Assembly: GCA_011763485.2 (NCBI GenBank)
Contig: JAANSK020280602.1
Span: 1-20,612 of the forward strand
Reading direction: 5' to 3'
DNA length: 20,612 nt
DNA from: Isoetes engelmannii
Taxonomy: Eukaryota > Streptophyta > Lycopodiopsida > Isoetales > Isoetaceae
Each line of letters starts with the position of its first letter. The stretch's first letter is position 1. The notes under the pieces were generated by a model, which saw only the letters and a list, made by a program, of their open reading frames with translations, had not been told where the DNA came from and ran no database searches. Shown here one piece after another: positions 9,470-18,380 of the stretch. Made by a program: the position numbers and the translations under genes.

Positions 9470-10026
9470 ACGGTAAACACCACCCTCAGCTTGATGTGAT
9501 CGCACCTGCGATCTAGCGGACCAGCGGGGTCATCAGGGACACCTGATGAGGTACCACTACACATGAAGATGGACCTGAGGATGATGATCACCATTAAGTC
9601 ATCCAGGAGCGATCACGGCCGCGACCTCGCGAACCGGTAATCAAGCTCCAGTTGGTCACGTAAGCTAACTTATAGAAAAGCTTGGTTAACCTTTATTGAC
9701 GGTGACATGTTTTCCACAACGCAGGCGCAGATGTCTTCCCAGCTTAGTGGGAGAGGGTGGTGATGGTCTTCAGTAAGGAAGTTGTGCCCAGCCTTAAGGT
9801 GCCAGATGCCTTATCTAGTCTGTGACTGATAGACGATGTTCATTATTGTCAAGGTCGTGGAGGTGTTTGATATGCCATCTAATCTATGATTGATGTGACC
9901 ATTGTAACAATAGCTATTCCTCTAGAGCTACGGGTGGGCGCCCCGAGGTTCTGCAATCCACAGGACGATGGGTTCATCAAAGACACCTTATTACCTACTA
10001 GATAGGAAGTTGAACTTGAAGGCCAA
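9470..10026. other. No clear gene; mixed-composition DNA upstream of the relic
   Basis: GC-moderate sequence just 5' of the ParB/methyltransferase-like relic. It could hold its former 5' exons or promoter. A GATCAC..CCGCGACCTCGCGAACCGG segment near 9610 loosely resembles the repeat pair at 10027 and 10403. Confidence 0.3.
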
Positions 10027-10530
10027 CACGTCAGTTGCAAGTGATCGCAGTCGGGATCTTATGGAGAATGTCCGTCAATGCATGTACCTGTCGAGAACTT
10101 CAGTCTTTTGGAAGCTGAACATGAGATGGTGGTCGTCACCATCTTTCGCAGATACATCTAAGACTACCAGATATCTTTCCAGCTTCTACTACTACCAGAG
10201 GGTGTGGTGGTGGTGCATGGCATTCGGCACCTTTGAAAATAAAGTAGGTCCCCGATGAGGGAAGCCGTGCTCAACCTTACGGTGCACTTTTCCATATCTT
10301 CATTGTTGCGCCGGTCATGGGGGTCTTTCAATGGTGTGTAACTTGTGACGATGCCTAGTCCGCTTGGAGCTATGTTTGGGCAGCAGGATGGTGTTAGATA
10401 CCACGTCAGCTGCAAGCGATCGCAGTCCCGATCTTAATGACCGGTAAGAATGAACATATACCTGGTGAGATCTCCAGTCTGTTAGGAAGTTGGACAGGAT
10501 TATGGTGGTGACCACTACCTTTGATCTTTC
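10027..10530 (+). repeat. Imperfect direct repeat pair, about 125 bp, 376 bp apart
   Basis: Copy A starts at 10027 (ACGTCAGTTGCAAGTGATCG) and copy B at 10403 (ACGTCAGCTGCAAGCGATCG). Both continue through a GATCTTA block, a G(C/A)AT(G/A)TACCTG(T/G)(C/T)GAGA block and a TGGTGGT..(C/G)ACCA block. Read on the minus strand, copy A gives GDDHHLMFSFQKTEVLDRY. This looks coding and may be a duplicated upstream exon of the neighbouring relic. Copy B has lost that frame. Identity is roughly 70-75 percent by eye. Confidence 0.55.
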
Positions 10531-10857
10531 GAACAACAACATAGGTTTCGCATCTACGAACAAGTGACAATTGCAGCACAGGTGGCAATTGCATCTTCGA
10601 TCCTCTAGCAAGAGCAAAAGTTTCGCGCAGTAAAACGAACTTCGTTGCAGATACAACTCGAGATGTTCGCGTACTTGTCAAGCCGCAATTGCTCGGATCT
10701 CATGCTAACATATATGTCTCTCTAGCTTCTACTTCTACCATTCTAATGCTTCCTCCTTCTTAAAGGCATATTTGATTCTTGAGAGACAATTCCAACACTA
10801 TTTTAGATTAATCCTGGTGCTTACACACAATTAAGCTCTCCGTGTTGGTGGATTCCT

Positions 10858-11796
10858 ATGGATAATCATATGCCTATGTGTGCTATTGTACATCCATTGA
10901 CTAAGCATCTTTGGAGGCTTGCTGGAATTTTTACAGTTGATCCTTGGTATGCGGTTAGTAACATATTGTCTTGGGAGACTTTCAGACTAAGTTCATGCTA
11001 CCTCGATGGAACAGAGCTGTTTGGCAAAAGTCGGCTGATATTCTCCCAGCCACTCCTACACCACCAGCTAATATGCGTATTTGCATTGGTCCCCAAATTG
11101 TTAATGCACAACTTTATTACCAGAAGTTGGTCCCTGTCGACATTGTCTCCCCTCGAACTGGTTGGCAGCTTCGCCTCCCCCCTCCTCAGTGGAAATGAAT
11201 GTGCTCCTGGGCCTGGGATTATTTGCTTCATCCCAAAGTTTCTGCCTCGTGGTGGCAGCTCCTTCATAGAGTTTGCTGGTTAATGTGTTGGTTCATAAGT
11301 TTGCTCCCCACATTTCAGAATTTTGCCCATTGTGTAAGCGGCGAGCGAAGACTCTCGAGCACTGTTTTCTTTTTTCTTTTTTCCTATGCAACCAAGTTCA
11401 ACCAGTTTGGTCATGGTTACTATCTCTCTTCCATGTGGCCTTGACTAGCCAGCAGGTGCTTCTGGTTGTTTATCCTTACACTTGAAATAGGTTACTGCAA
11501 CAAGCTTTTCATTTAGCTTTAGGTTAGTTGCGGTGGTCGATCTACAAAAGGCGGTGTGGTGTATCTTCAAGGGCTTAACAATTAGTGCTGACCAAGTTCT
11601 TCACGAGGCAAGACATATTTATGAAGGAATACCTATGTTCTCAGCTTGCTCCTGAGAAGAAATGCTTGATTGTTTAGGAATGTTTGTGTATATTATCTTC
11701 TGCATAGACAGGTTGCTTCACTCTATGGATTATCTTTGTGTGCTGAGATTTTATTCTAGCCTTTGAATACAATTTGCCGTCCTTAAAAAAAAAACT
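10858..11796 (+). mobile_element. LINE-C: 3' end of a non-LTR retrotransposon
   Basis: The translated pieces match the C-terminal half of a plant LINE ORF2. LPRWNRAVWQKSADILPATP lies at about 10990-11050, WAWDYLLHPK...WWQLLHRV at 11205-11270, and a zf-RVT-type knuckle, HKFAPHISEFCPLCKRR then KTLEHCF, at 11290-11370. They fall in different frames, so the copy is decayed. About 300 bp of non-coding 3' sequence follows and ends in TTTGAATACAATTTGCCG and an A-run at 11785-11794, as expected for target-primed insertion. The 5' end is truncated and no RT catalytic motif is present. The copy lies opposite in orientation to LINE-A and LINE-B. Confidence 0.75.
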
Positions 11797-11850
11797 TTAT
11801 ATATTATGTAAAGATTACAAAACCTTTATATTATGTAAAGATTACAAACA
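11794..11850 (+). repeat. Imperfect 28-bp tandem duplication after the LINE-C tail
   Basis: CTTTATATATTATGTAAAG and CTTTATATTATGTAAAGATT follow each other directly behind the poly-A of LINE-C. This may be slippage or a remnant of the insertion target duplication. The 5' flank of the element does not obviously match it. Confidence 0.5.
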
Positions 11851-12229
11851 ATATATCTTGCATGTATGAAGAAACTACAAATGCATGTATTCAATATTGA
11901 GGATAAGTCTTAATACCACATGCCCAATTCCACACTTTCACTATGTCTAAGGTTTGATTGAATCATAAAGTTTTTTACCAAACGTAAAAACCATTTAAGT
12001 AGCATTCTGCCGAGGTCCTATTGTGTAATGCCAAGTGGCCTACATTCTTTTCCGGAATGTGAATATCTACTCCACATTCTAATTTACTTGACGCTCTATT
12101 TTACTTGCATTCTGTTTACCTAATTTGCAAAACGCAGATGAAGGATTGCCTGGCTATGAAGGATTCACCTCATCTGTTATTTCAACTGTTCTTAAGGATT
12201 CACCTACGATTTTATTTCAAGCGAATAAA
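11851..12229. other. No recognisable gene
   Basis: AT-rich DNA. Near its end, short phrases (GAAGGATT, AAGGATTCACCT) recur three or four times and lead into the triplicated repeat that follows. Confidence 0.4.
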
Positions 12230-12530
12230 GCTTCCTGCCAGATTTGATCTGCCCACATCGCAACCGTCTTCTTGATTAAAAAGGTAAAAAGAAAGAGAAA
12301 AGAAAAGCACAAATGAAGGGTTAGCTTCCTGCCGGATTTGATCTGCCCAGATTGCAATCGTCTTCTTGAACTGTGCTTAAGAAGGTAAAAAGAAAGAGAA
12401 ATACAAAGCATAGATGAATTATTTGCTTCTACCATACACAAAAATGGATCAGATGAAGGATTAGGTTCCTGCCGGATTTGATCCACATCGCAGTTGTCTT
12501 GAATTGTGCTTAAAAAGGCAAAAAGAAAGA
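12230..12530 (+). repeat. Three imperfect tandem copies of a 94-140 bp unit
   Basis: Units start at 12230, 12324 and 12464, each with G(C/G)TTCCTGCC(A/G)GATTTGATC. Then follow a CATCGCA(A/G) block, GTCTTCTTGAA, TGTGCTTAA.AAGG and AAAAAGAAAGAGAA. Copies two and three are preceded by GATGAAGG.TTA. The second unit is longer, with about 45 bp inserted. The third is cut off by the tail of LINE-B, which suggests the LINE landed in or next to an existing repeat array. Confidence 0.8.
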
Positions 12531-12550
12531 GAATAGAATAGAATAGAATA
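12531..12550 (-). repeat. (GAATA)4 pentamer run, probably the 3' tail of LINE-B
   Basis: Four perfect GAATA units (TATTC on the element's strand) sit immediately past the 3' end of LINE-B, where a LINE's terminal tail is expected. Some LINEs end in short tandem repeats and not poly-A. An alternative is that the microsatellite was already present as the target. Confidence 0.6.
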
Positions 12551-14612
12551 AAACTTTTATCGTCCACGGAGGCCAATTGGCCTATGGGACCTGTACAAGA
12601 CAAACAACAAGTGCATTACGGCCCGGGTGAAAAACCCCACTTGGGAAAAAACCGTGGTGGCAATGCGCTTGCTGGTATACAAAACAAAGAGGTTGCACCC
12701 CTCAACGGAGTAATCAAAGTGGAGACCTTCATAAGGAAGTGGGACAGAGCCGATGGCGTTCGTCAAGAACCTCCTAAAGATATGATCCAAGAGTTCCCAC
12801 CGAGTCAGTGTTGAGCAGAAGATGGAGTGCATGTCCGGATATCACTAACTGCGGGTACCGTGCTCTGATCCGTTCGTAAGAGGGGCAGGTCTACAGAGCA
12901 TGGCACTCATCCTGAAGGACCCCCTGGCGGCAGCACTGACAGGTCCTGTCCTCCCGTGCTTCCCTTGCCCATCGCCCAGTTTCAATGCGGAGGTGGTGCC
13001 CTCCCGTTCGGATGGAGGCGATGAGCCTGCGTTTTTTCATGGAGAGGGGGGTGAGCAGGTACTGCTAGGGCTCGCGCTTGAGCGTGGGACTCACCTGCTC
13101 TCTATAATGCCCGAGCTTGACCTGTGCTAGGGCTTCAACGTCCGAGAGCTTGCCAAGGAAGCAGGTGTCCAGGTAAGCTTTCAGCTCGTCGTGGTCCTTC
13201 GTGCGGACTCGTATGCACCTGTGTGCCTGGACATGCCATTGGGTCAACTATTGTGCTTGCTTGTCTTTCCATCAGGTTTTGAGGCGCTGTGGGCCCATTG
13301 CGACCGCCGAGGCTGCTCTTGGCAGCTGATCTTCATCCATCCGGGCTACCTTTTGGAAATAGAGCAGGTGGTGACACATGGCTACTCTCTGGAGGGGAAA
13401 GAAACCTGTCTCCTGGAGCAGGATCTGATATGGCACCGTCTGCTTTACCCCGAGGCCGCGCGCCAGAAAAGACTTCTCTACCCGTTCGAGATCTCCCCAG
13501 GTGGCGGGGGAAAGGACCGGGCTCCAAACTTCTACTCCATAGAGGAGAACTGGCTCTACCAAATCCCGGAAGAGGCGTGCCTGGTGTTCCCAGGCGTACA
13601 GTTCGGCTTGGTGACTGTTGTTTAGCATGGCGTGCAAGGCCTTCCAACCGGCCGCCACCCGCAGTCGGATGCAGCTGTCCCAGTGCATAGTGGTGGAGGA
13701 CTCTATGCTCAAATACTTATATGTGGCAGCGACCTCTACTGGTTCTTCCTGATATGTGAATGCGGGCGTTCGTGGGTGCCGAGACGACGAGACCAAAAGG
13801 ACCTTGGTCTTTGCGAGGTTAACTCGCATGCTGGTGTGCTGCCAGAAATCGGCTAGCGCATCCAGGTGACGTTGCATGTCCTCCGCGGTGTGGGCTAAGA
13901 GGTCGATGTCACCGGCGTAGATCATCTGCTTGACAACACACTGCCTCAGGGGATGCTGCGCCATCCACGGCTCCAACTGGTCAATGTACCGGACAAGGTT
14001 GGCGAGAGGGGGCACCCTTGGCGTACTCCGATACTGCTACTCACCGACTGCCCTATGGGTGTGAGGCACCCGGAGCACGTCTCATACAACCTGTAGACTG
14101 CATTCTGCAAGTCCAGTGGCATGTCGAGCCCTTGCAGTCTTGCCCACAGCTTATCGCGGGGGACCGTGTCAAAGGCCTTCGCGAAGTCCACAAAACAACA
14201 GTAGGGGTCCTGGCGTCGGTTCCTGTTGTCCTCTATGATGGCCCACAGCGTGAATAAGTGATCAATGGTGGAATGCCCAGGTCGAAAGCCCACCTGGGTG
14301 AGAGCCCGAACCCCTCGGTCCTCTGCCCATATGGTGGTGCGGTGCTCGAGAATAGTAGCCAGGAGCTTCGTAAAGAGCGAGCTGACCATTATGGTGCAGT
14401 AGTTGGCTGGGCAATTGGGGTCTCCAGCCTTATAGATGTGCACCACTTTGCTACCGGTCCACTGTGGCGGGAGACCTTGTTGTAGTGCGCTGTTGAACAT
14501 TGCTGCTAACACCGGCACAATCCCTGACCCTGCCCACTTGAAGAGCTCTGCCTGCATGCCATCGAGATCTGCTGCCTTTCCGTTGGCAAGGCGCTGGAGG
14601 CCCATTACACAA
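12551..14612 (-). mobile_element. LINE-B: 5'-truncated non-LTR retrotransposon with reverse transcriptase
   Basis: The GC-rich block begins abruptly at about 14612 inside the RT start (ANGKAADLDGMQAELFKWAG). It runs through the RT blocks: SKVVHIYKAGDPNCPANY, GFRPGHSTIDHLF, CCFVDFAKAFDTVPRDKLW and GVRQGCPLSPTL. The catalytic box follows (MIYAGDID, near 13905-13922), then the thumb region (LLYGVEVWSPVL). The ORF shifts frame near 14000 and meets stops near 13272 and 13065. It then continues to the C-terminal knuckle (CQCCRQGVLQDECHAL, about 12890-12945). The usual YADD is YAGD, a change that removes one catalytic aspartate. A 3' UTR of about 200 bp follows to the pentamer tail. The 5' end lacks the gag-like ORF and endonuclease. 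It is dead in several ways. Confidence 0.88.
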
Positions 14613-14912
14613 GGCCCCCAAAATTGAATTAGTATGATTTTCTTCAGATGATTTCATAATAAAAACCATTTCTTAAAATCAGTACCGGTATGTGGGCCAA
14701 AAAGTTTACAAACCATGTCTAGTTATACAATATGGTTCACCATTGCAATTTGATAACCTGACAAACAAACATTGCTTCTTCACATGGTATTGAAAGATGA
14801 TAATCTATGGTTGGTTTTCATGACAACTTATATATATGATATGTGCTACTACTTAACTTATCAAATTTATCGGATTAGTATTTAGTCACATTTATCATCT
14901 TTGGTTTACTGA

Positions 14913-15016
14913 CATTGTAATTTTGAGTGCATAATTAGTATAATATTTCATAATGATTAATCATCATTGTAATTTTGAGTGCATAATTGTTATGATACTT
15001 TATAGCGATTAATCAT
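14913..15016 (+). repeat. 52-bp tandem repeat, two copies
   Basis: CATTGTAATTTTGAGTGCAT starts at 14913 and again at 14965. Each copy is followed by AATTAGTATAATATTTCATA or a diverged form and by GATTAATCAT. Confidence 0.8.
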
Positions 15017-15175
15017 TGATAAAACTATGCTTGGTTTATATAAGCTAGTATGTATTTTTTTCATGACACCGATATAATTAAACAACATTATAAATGTATC
15101 TGACTTTGAATCTGGGAAAATAGTATGCCTCTTTTTTCATGATACTAGTATGATTATAGAACGTTGTAAAGTATA

Positions 15176-15236
15176 CACAATTTTGAATGTGAATATCTAG
15201 TAGTATCCACAATTTTGAATGTGAATATCTAGTAGT
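15176..15236 (+). repeat. 32-bp tandem repeat, two copies
   Basis: CACAATTTTGAATGTGAATA then TCTAGTAGT starts at 15176 and again at 15208 with almost no difference, so this is a young duplication. Confidence 0.85.
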
Positions 15237-15619
15237 GCTTCATGTGTCAAGTTTGATAATGTGGTAAGAGATCATGGTATTCCTCCTTAATATATTAACA
15301 TGGAAAAGTTTGAGGGCTTCAACACGCAACTTTACCATGTGATTCCAAAATATAATGTGTAGTGATTAATTAGTATATTCTAGCATATTTGTTCATTTGT
15401 TTTTCAATCTGGATTTTTCCTACTATCAATAAATATATACTTATGAGCGATTACAAAAACAACAAACTCCATACAGACAAAGAGAATCAAATTTATTTTT
15501 TCCACTGAATATTCATATCACTGTACAATAGTATATCAAGTATTGATCTTTTCTATCTATCTTCCCTACCTGCACACTTAACCACAAGTCTCGAGAATGC
15601 CCCATATATATTCCCATAG

Positions 15620-16015
15620 CTCGTAGTAGACAACTTGTCCCTTAGATGGCAGAAGTATGTTGTTGAAAAGATTGGAGCTGGTTGGAGCAAAGTTATCATT
15701 GACGTGGATCCTACATGTACAAAGTGTTATAAGCGTTTAATAGTTCGATAGGTCGTGAAGCTATCCAGACCATTCGATATACTATGCAAGAATAAAGTCT
15801 TTAATGGCCCTACAACCATTTCCCCTGCATATAGAAGACAGAAGTTTTCAAGTAAAAAGAATTTTGTAAGCACAATTCTCTCATTTATCAATAGCAACAC
15901 ATTTTTTTGGCCACCAGTGCATGTTACCCCCAACCGTGCTCTTAATGCACGAGTCTTCAAGACGCAGGTCATCACTACTCTGTTCTGGAAAGAGGTCAGA
16001 GGTCTGCTATCATAA
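15620..16015 (+). pseudogene. Unrecognised coding relic, about 130 codons with one in-frame stop
   Basis: One frame stays open from 15620 to 16015 apart from a TAG at 15749-15751, in DNA where stops should be frequent. The first part reads RWQKYVVEKIGAGWSKVIID then [12 protein letters not shown], with a CxxC pair. The second part reads [16 protein letters not shown] and later [18 protein letters not shown]. No start codon is convincing in the first part; an ATG at 15755 would give an 86-residue product. No family is recognised. Its 3' end overlaps the first copy of an imperfect repeat. It could be a decayed gene or a chance frame. Confidence 0.25.
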
Positions 16016-16225
16016 GAAAAAAAAACTAAAAGAGCTCAAGAAATCTAGAAGTACAAAAAAACATCTGCAATGTCTTGCATAACCTACATAGAAATAATTA
16101 ACGTGCATAAAGAGCATGCACCTTCAAGTGTAGGTGTCATTACTTTGCTCTGGACAAAGGCCTTCCAACGTAATGAAAATACTAACGAGCTCAAGAAACA
16201 ACTCCAGCTGCTGAATTGCAAAAAA
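15947..16225 (+). repeat. Imperfect tandem repeat of about 155-171 bp
   Basis: GCACGAGTCTTCAAGACGCA then TCACTACTCTGTTCTGGAAAG (from 15947) resembles GCACCTTCAAGTGTAGG then TCATTACTTTGCTCTGGACAAAG (from 16118). Both copies carry a downstream GAGCTCAAGAAA (16032 and 16187). The copies are well diverged. Confidence 0.5.
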
Positions 16226-16747
16226 AGAAAGCACACCTTCATGAAAATATCAAGTTCTAAGTTCTGGTTCGGAGGTTATTCCAGCATTCATCTCTCTCTT
16301 TGTAACTTCAGAAATCAAATCTAGAAGAACCACAATTGTTGCGTTGATGCAAAAACTAGCAAAAACAAAAAGTATACATATTATTGGCAATTGAAGCTTT
16401 TGTCTACTCCAACACCTTAACATCAGGCAATCAAAACTCAAGTGCTTCTTGCACTGTCATCTCACCAATGTGCAAATCATGCTGGCTAAGATATTGTCTA
16501 ATACATGCCTGTTGTAGGTCATCTCTCCTACAATTTGAACTATGAGAAATAGTAACCAAATTCGTACTGGCCCATTAGCGATCAGAATTCATATTCGTCT
16601 CACTAGTTACATATAAATTACCAACGATATCAGCAGCAAGCTTATCTGTTTATACAATCAAAGCAATAGAAAAAGAAGAAGAACAGTACAAGAGAACAAC
16701 ACATGATGGAATGCTTTGAAACGATACAATATAGAATGCAGGTCCAC
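16226..16747. other. No recognisable gene
   Basis: AT-rich sequence with A-runs and no motif that I can name on either strand. Confidence 0.4.
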
Positions 16748-17490
16748 AATTCCAGTCGCGCCCCTACGTCGAAAAAGGGGCAATTTGGGGGGTTGACACA
16801 TCCGTGCGATGGATAGCCATTTTTTCTTTTCGGAGATGTTTCTTGGAATACGAGCTACCATTTGAATGGTGGGATTAGAAAATGGAGCATTTTTTATGCC
16901 CCGATACTTAAAACCTTAAATCTATAGGGTTTAGGTTTTGACAGTCTTCCTTGCCTCTAAAGTGGTCAAGAGCTTGCGTATAGGGTTTCCTCGAAGGTAC
17001 AAAGAGAGGGACAACAAAAAAACCATTTCCCATGCACTGGTTACAAATTGGCCTCGTTGTGATGGCTCGTAAAAAGATGGACATTGTGCAACCGGGCATG
17101 CCAGAAGTCAAAACCACAAGCTCGCTAGAGTGGCCGGACAGGGGGAACACTTCGTTTCCCAGGTGTGTGCCTCTATGTCGAAAAGGAAAAAATTTGGAGG
17201 TTGGCACATCTGTGTAGTGGATGGCCATTTTTTCTTTTCGGAGATGTGTGTTGCAACATGGGCTACCATTTGAACGGTGGAATTAGCAGATGAAGCGGAG
17301 TGCCACACTATTTAAACCTTGCAAAATCTATAGGGTTTAGGTTTTGGCAGTCTTCCCTACCTCTAACGTGGTCAAGAGCTTATGTGCAGGGTTTCCTCGA
17401 GGGTATGAAGAGGGGCAGAACAGAAAACCCTTCCCAGACACCGGTTGTAAACTTGCCCCGTCCCGATGGCTCGTAACAAGGTCGAGGGTA
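16748..17490. repeat. Two tandem copies of a 404-410 bp unit containing telo-box motifs
   Basis: Copy one (about 16748-17075) and copy two (about 17158-17480) align along their length. Anchors are GTCGAAAA (16768, 17178), GGCCATTTTTTCTTTTCGGAG or its near match, ATCTATAGGGTTTAGGTTTT, GGTCAAGAGCTT, GGGTTTCCTCGA and GATGGCTCGTAA (17061, 17465). Each copy holds AAACCCTA on the minus strand (the plant telo-box) and a second AAACCCT in the GGGTTTCCTCG block. No convincing protein is encoded in either copy. The unit may be a satellite monomer or a duplicated promoter or UTR region. Confidence 0.7.
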
Positions 17491-17570
17491 ATCTAATTGT
17501 TTCATGTTATTGCTTGGCCAGTGTTGGAATATATTTTCAACATTAAGTTGGAGGAATTGGAACCATATAA

Positions 17571-17938
17571 TTCAATTGTTTGCGTCTAAAAGAGGAGGTG
17601 ACTGCATATGCTGGCTATGCTAAGGCAAACTACGGAATGCTAGAAATCAACATTGAAGGTTTGTGTTTTCTAGGGAATGAGAAGTATTGGCCATATCTTG
17701 TAAAGTGTGTTAAGTATGCACTCCTAACTAGTTGTCAAATAGACATTCACTTCTTCTAGTATTCAACGAAACTGACCACTAGGTTGTAACTATTTGCTTC
17801 ACGAAAGAATTTCATAACTTGAACTAACAGGGAAATCAACTGGTGAAATCTTTGCTCGAAGCTCAGGTTTGGGAGCCAATACCCATTCCCGAGGGAATTA
17901 ATCTAGTTTACAGATGCAATCAAAATCATGCTTTGGAA
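17571..17938 (+). pseudogene. Two exon-like blocks of an unrecognised host gene
   Basis: Block 1 (17571-17699) reads LKEEVTAYAGYAKANYGMLE then INIEGLCFLGNEKYWPYL and meets a donor (CTT|GTAAAG) in phase 0. A 131-bp intron ends in TTGAACTAACAG. Block 2 (17831-17938) is exactly 36 codons, phase 0 at both ends. It reads GNQLVKSLLEAQVWEPIPIP then EGINLVYRCNQNHALE and stops at another donor (GAA|GTGAGC). Just upstream of block 1, another frame gives KLEELEPYNSIVCV, which looks like the same gene after a frame break. No start, no further exon and no known family could be found. The phase-matched splice sites support a former host gene, now a fragment. Confidence 0.35.
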
Positions 17939-18061
17939 GTGAGCTTATTTTTTGCATTTTCCCATTGCTACAGCGAGCCTCGCTTATTGAATTTAAGTGA
18001 AGCATGTTGTTCTAAGTTGATGCCTACCCGAAGTTACTTATGTGGACATCTAAAGCCTTAA

Positions 18062-18318
18062 TGCTAGATGATACAATGGATATGAATATTGTTTGAGTCT
18101 AGGATTTTCATCGTTCAAGGATGGATGTACTTGCTTGAGATTTTTAAATTTTTAGTTTGGCTAGTTATTTAGTTCAAATATAAGATTGAAAATGAGGATG
18201 GAGTAATGTATCATGGATTTATCACCATATTTTTCTATCCATGTCTAAAATTTTAACATTGCTCGGGAATATTAAAGTCTTATGCTCAACATTATCTCGA
18301 GTTTTGAACCAAAATAGA
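18062..18318. other. No recognisable gene; 5' flank of LINE-D
   Basis: AT-rich DNA ending at a sharp rise in GC content near 18319, which marks the probable 5' end of LINE-D. Confidence 0.4.
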
Positions 18319-18380
18319 AGATGGCGGTGGCGGAAGCTAACTTCGGCGCTCACAGTTGCGTTGAATCCATCTGAGCCCTG

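Larger units (their letters stand above)
14613..15619. other. AT-rich DNA with local tandem duplications
   Basis: About 70 percent A+T with no coding signal. Two clear duplications are listed separately. Other phrases such as TCATGA.AC..TAT.ATTA also recur with a spacing near 80 bp, so the core (about 14910-15240) looks like a decayed tandem array. Confidence 0.5.

Noticed and set aside
13191-14485. Plus-strand open frames across LINE-B
   Set aside because: They are antisense shadows in GC-rich DNA; the minus strand carries clear RT motifs.
16920-17345. An interstitial telomere array
   Set aside because: Only single GGGTTTAGG-type motifs occur in each copy, with no run of TTTAGGG units.
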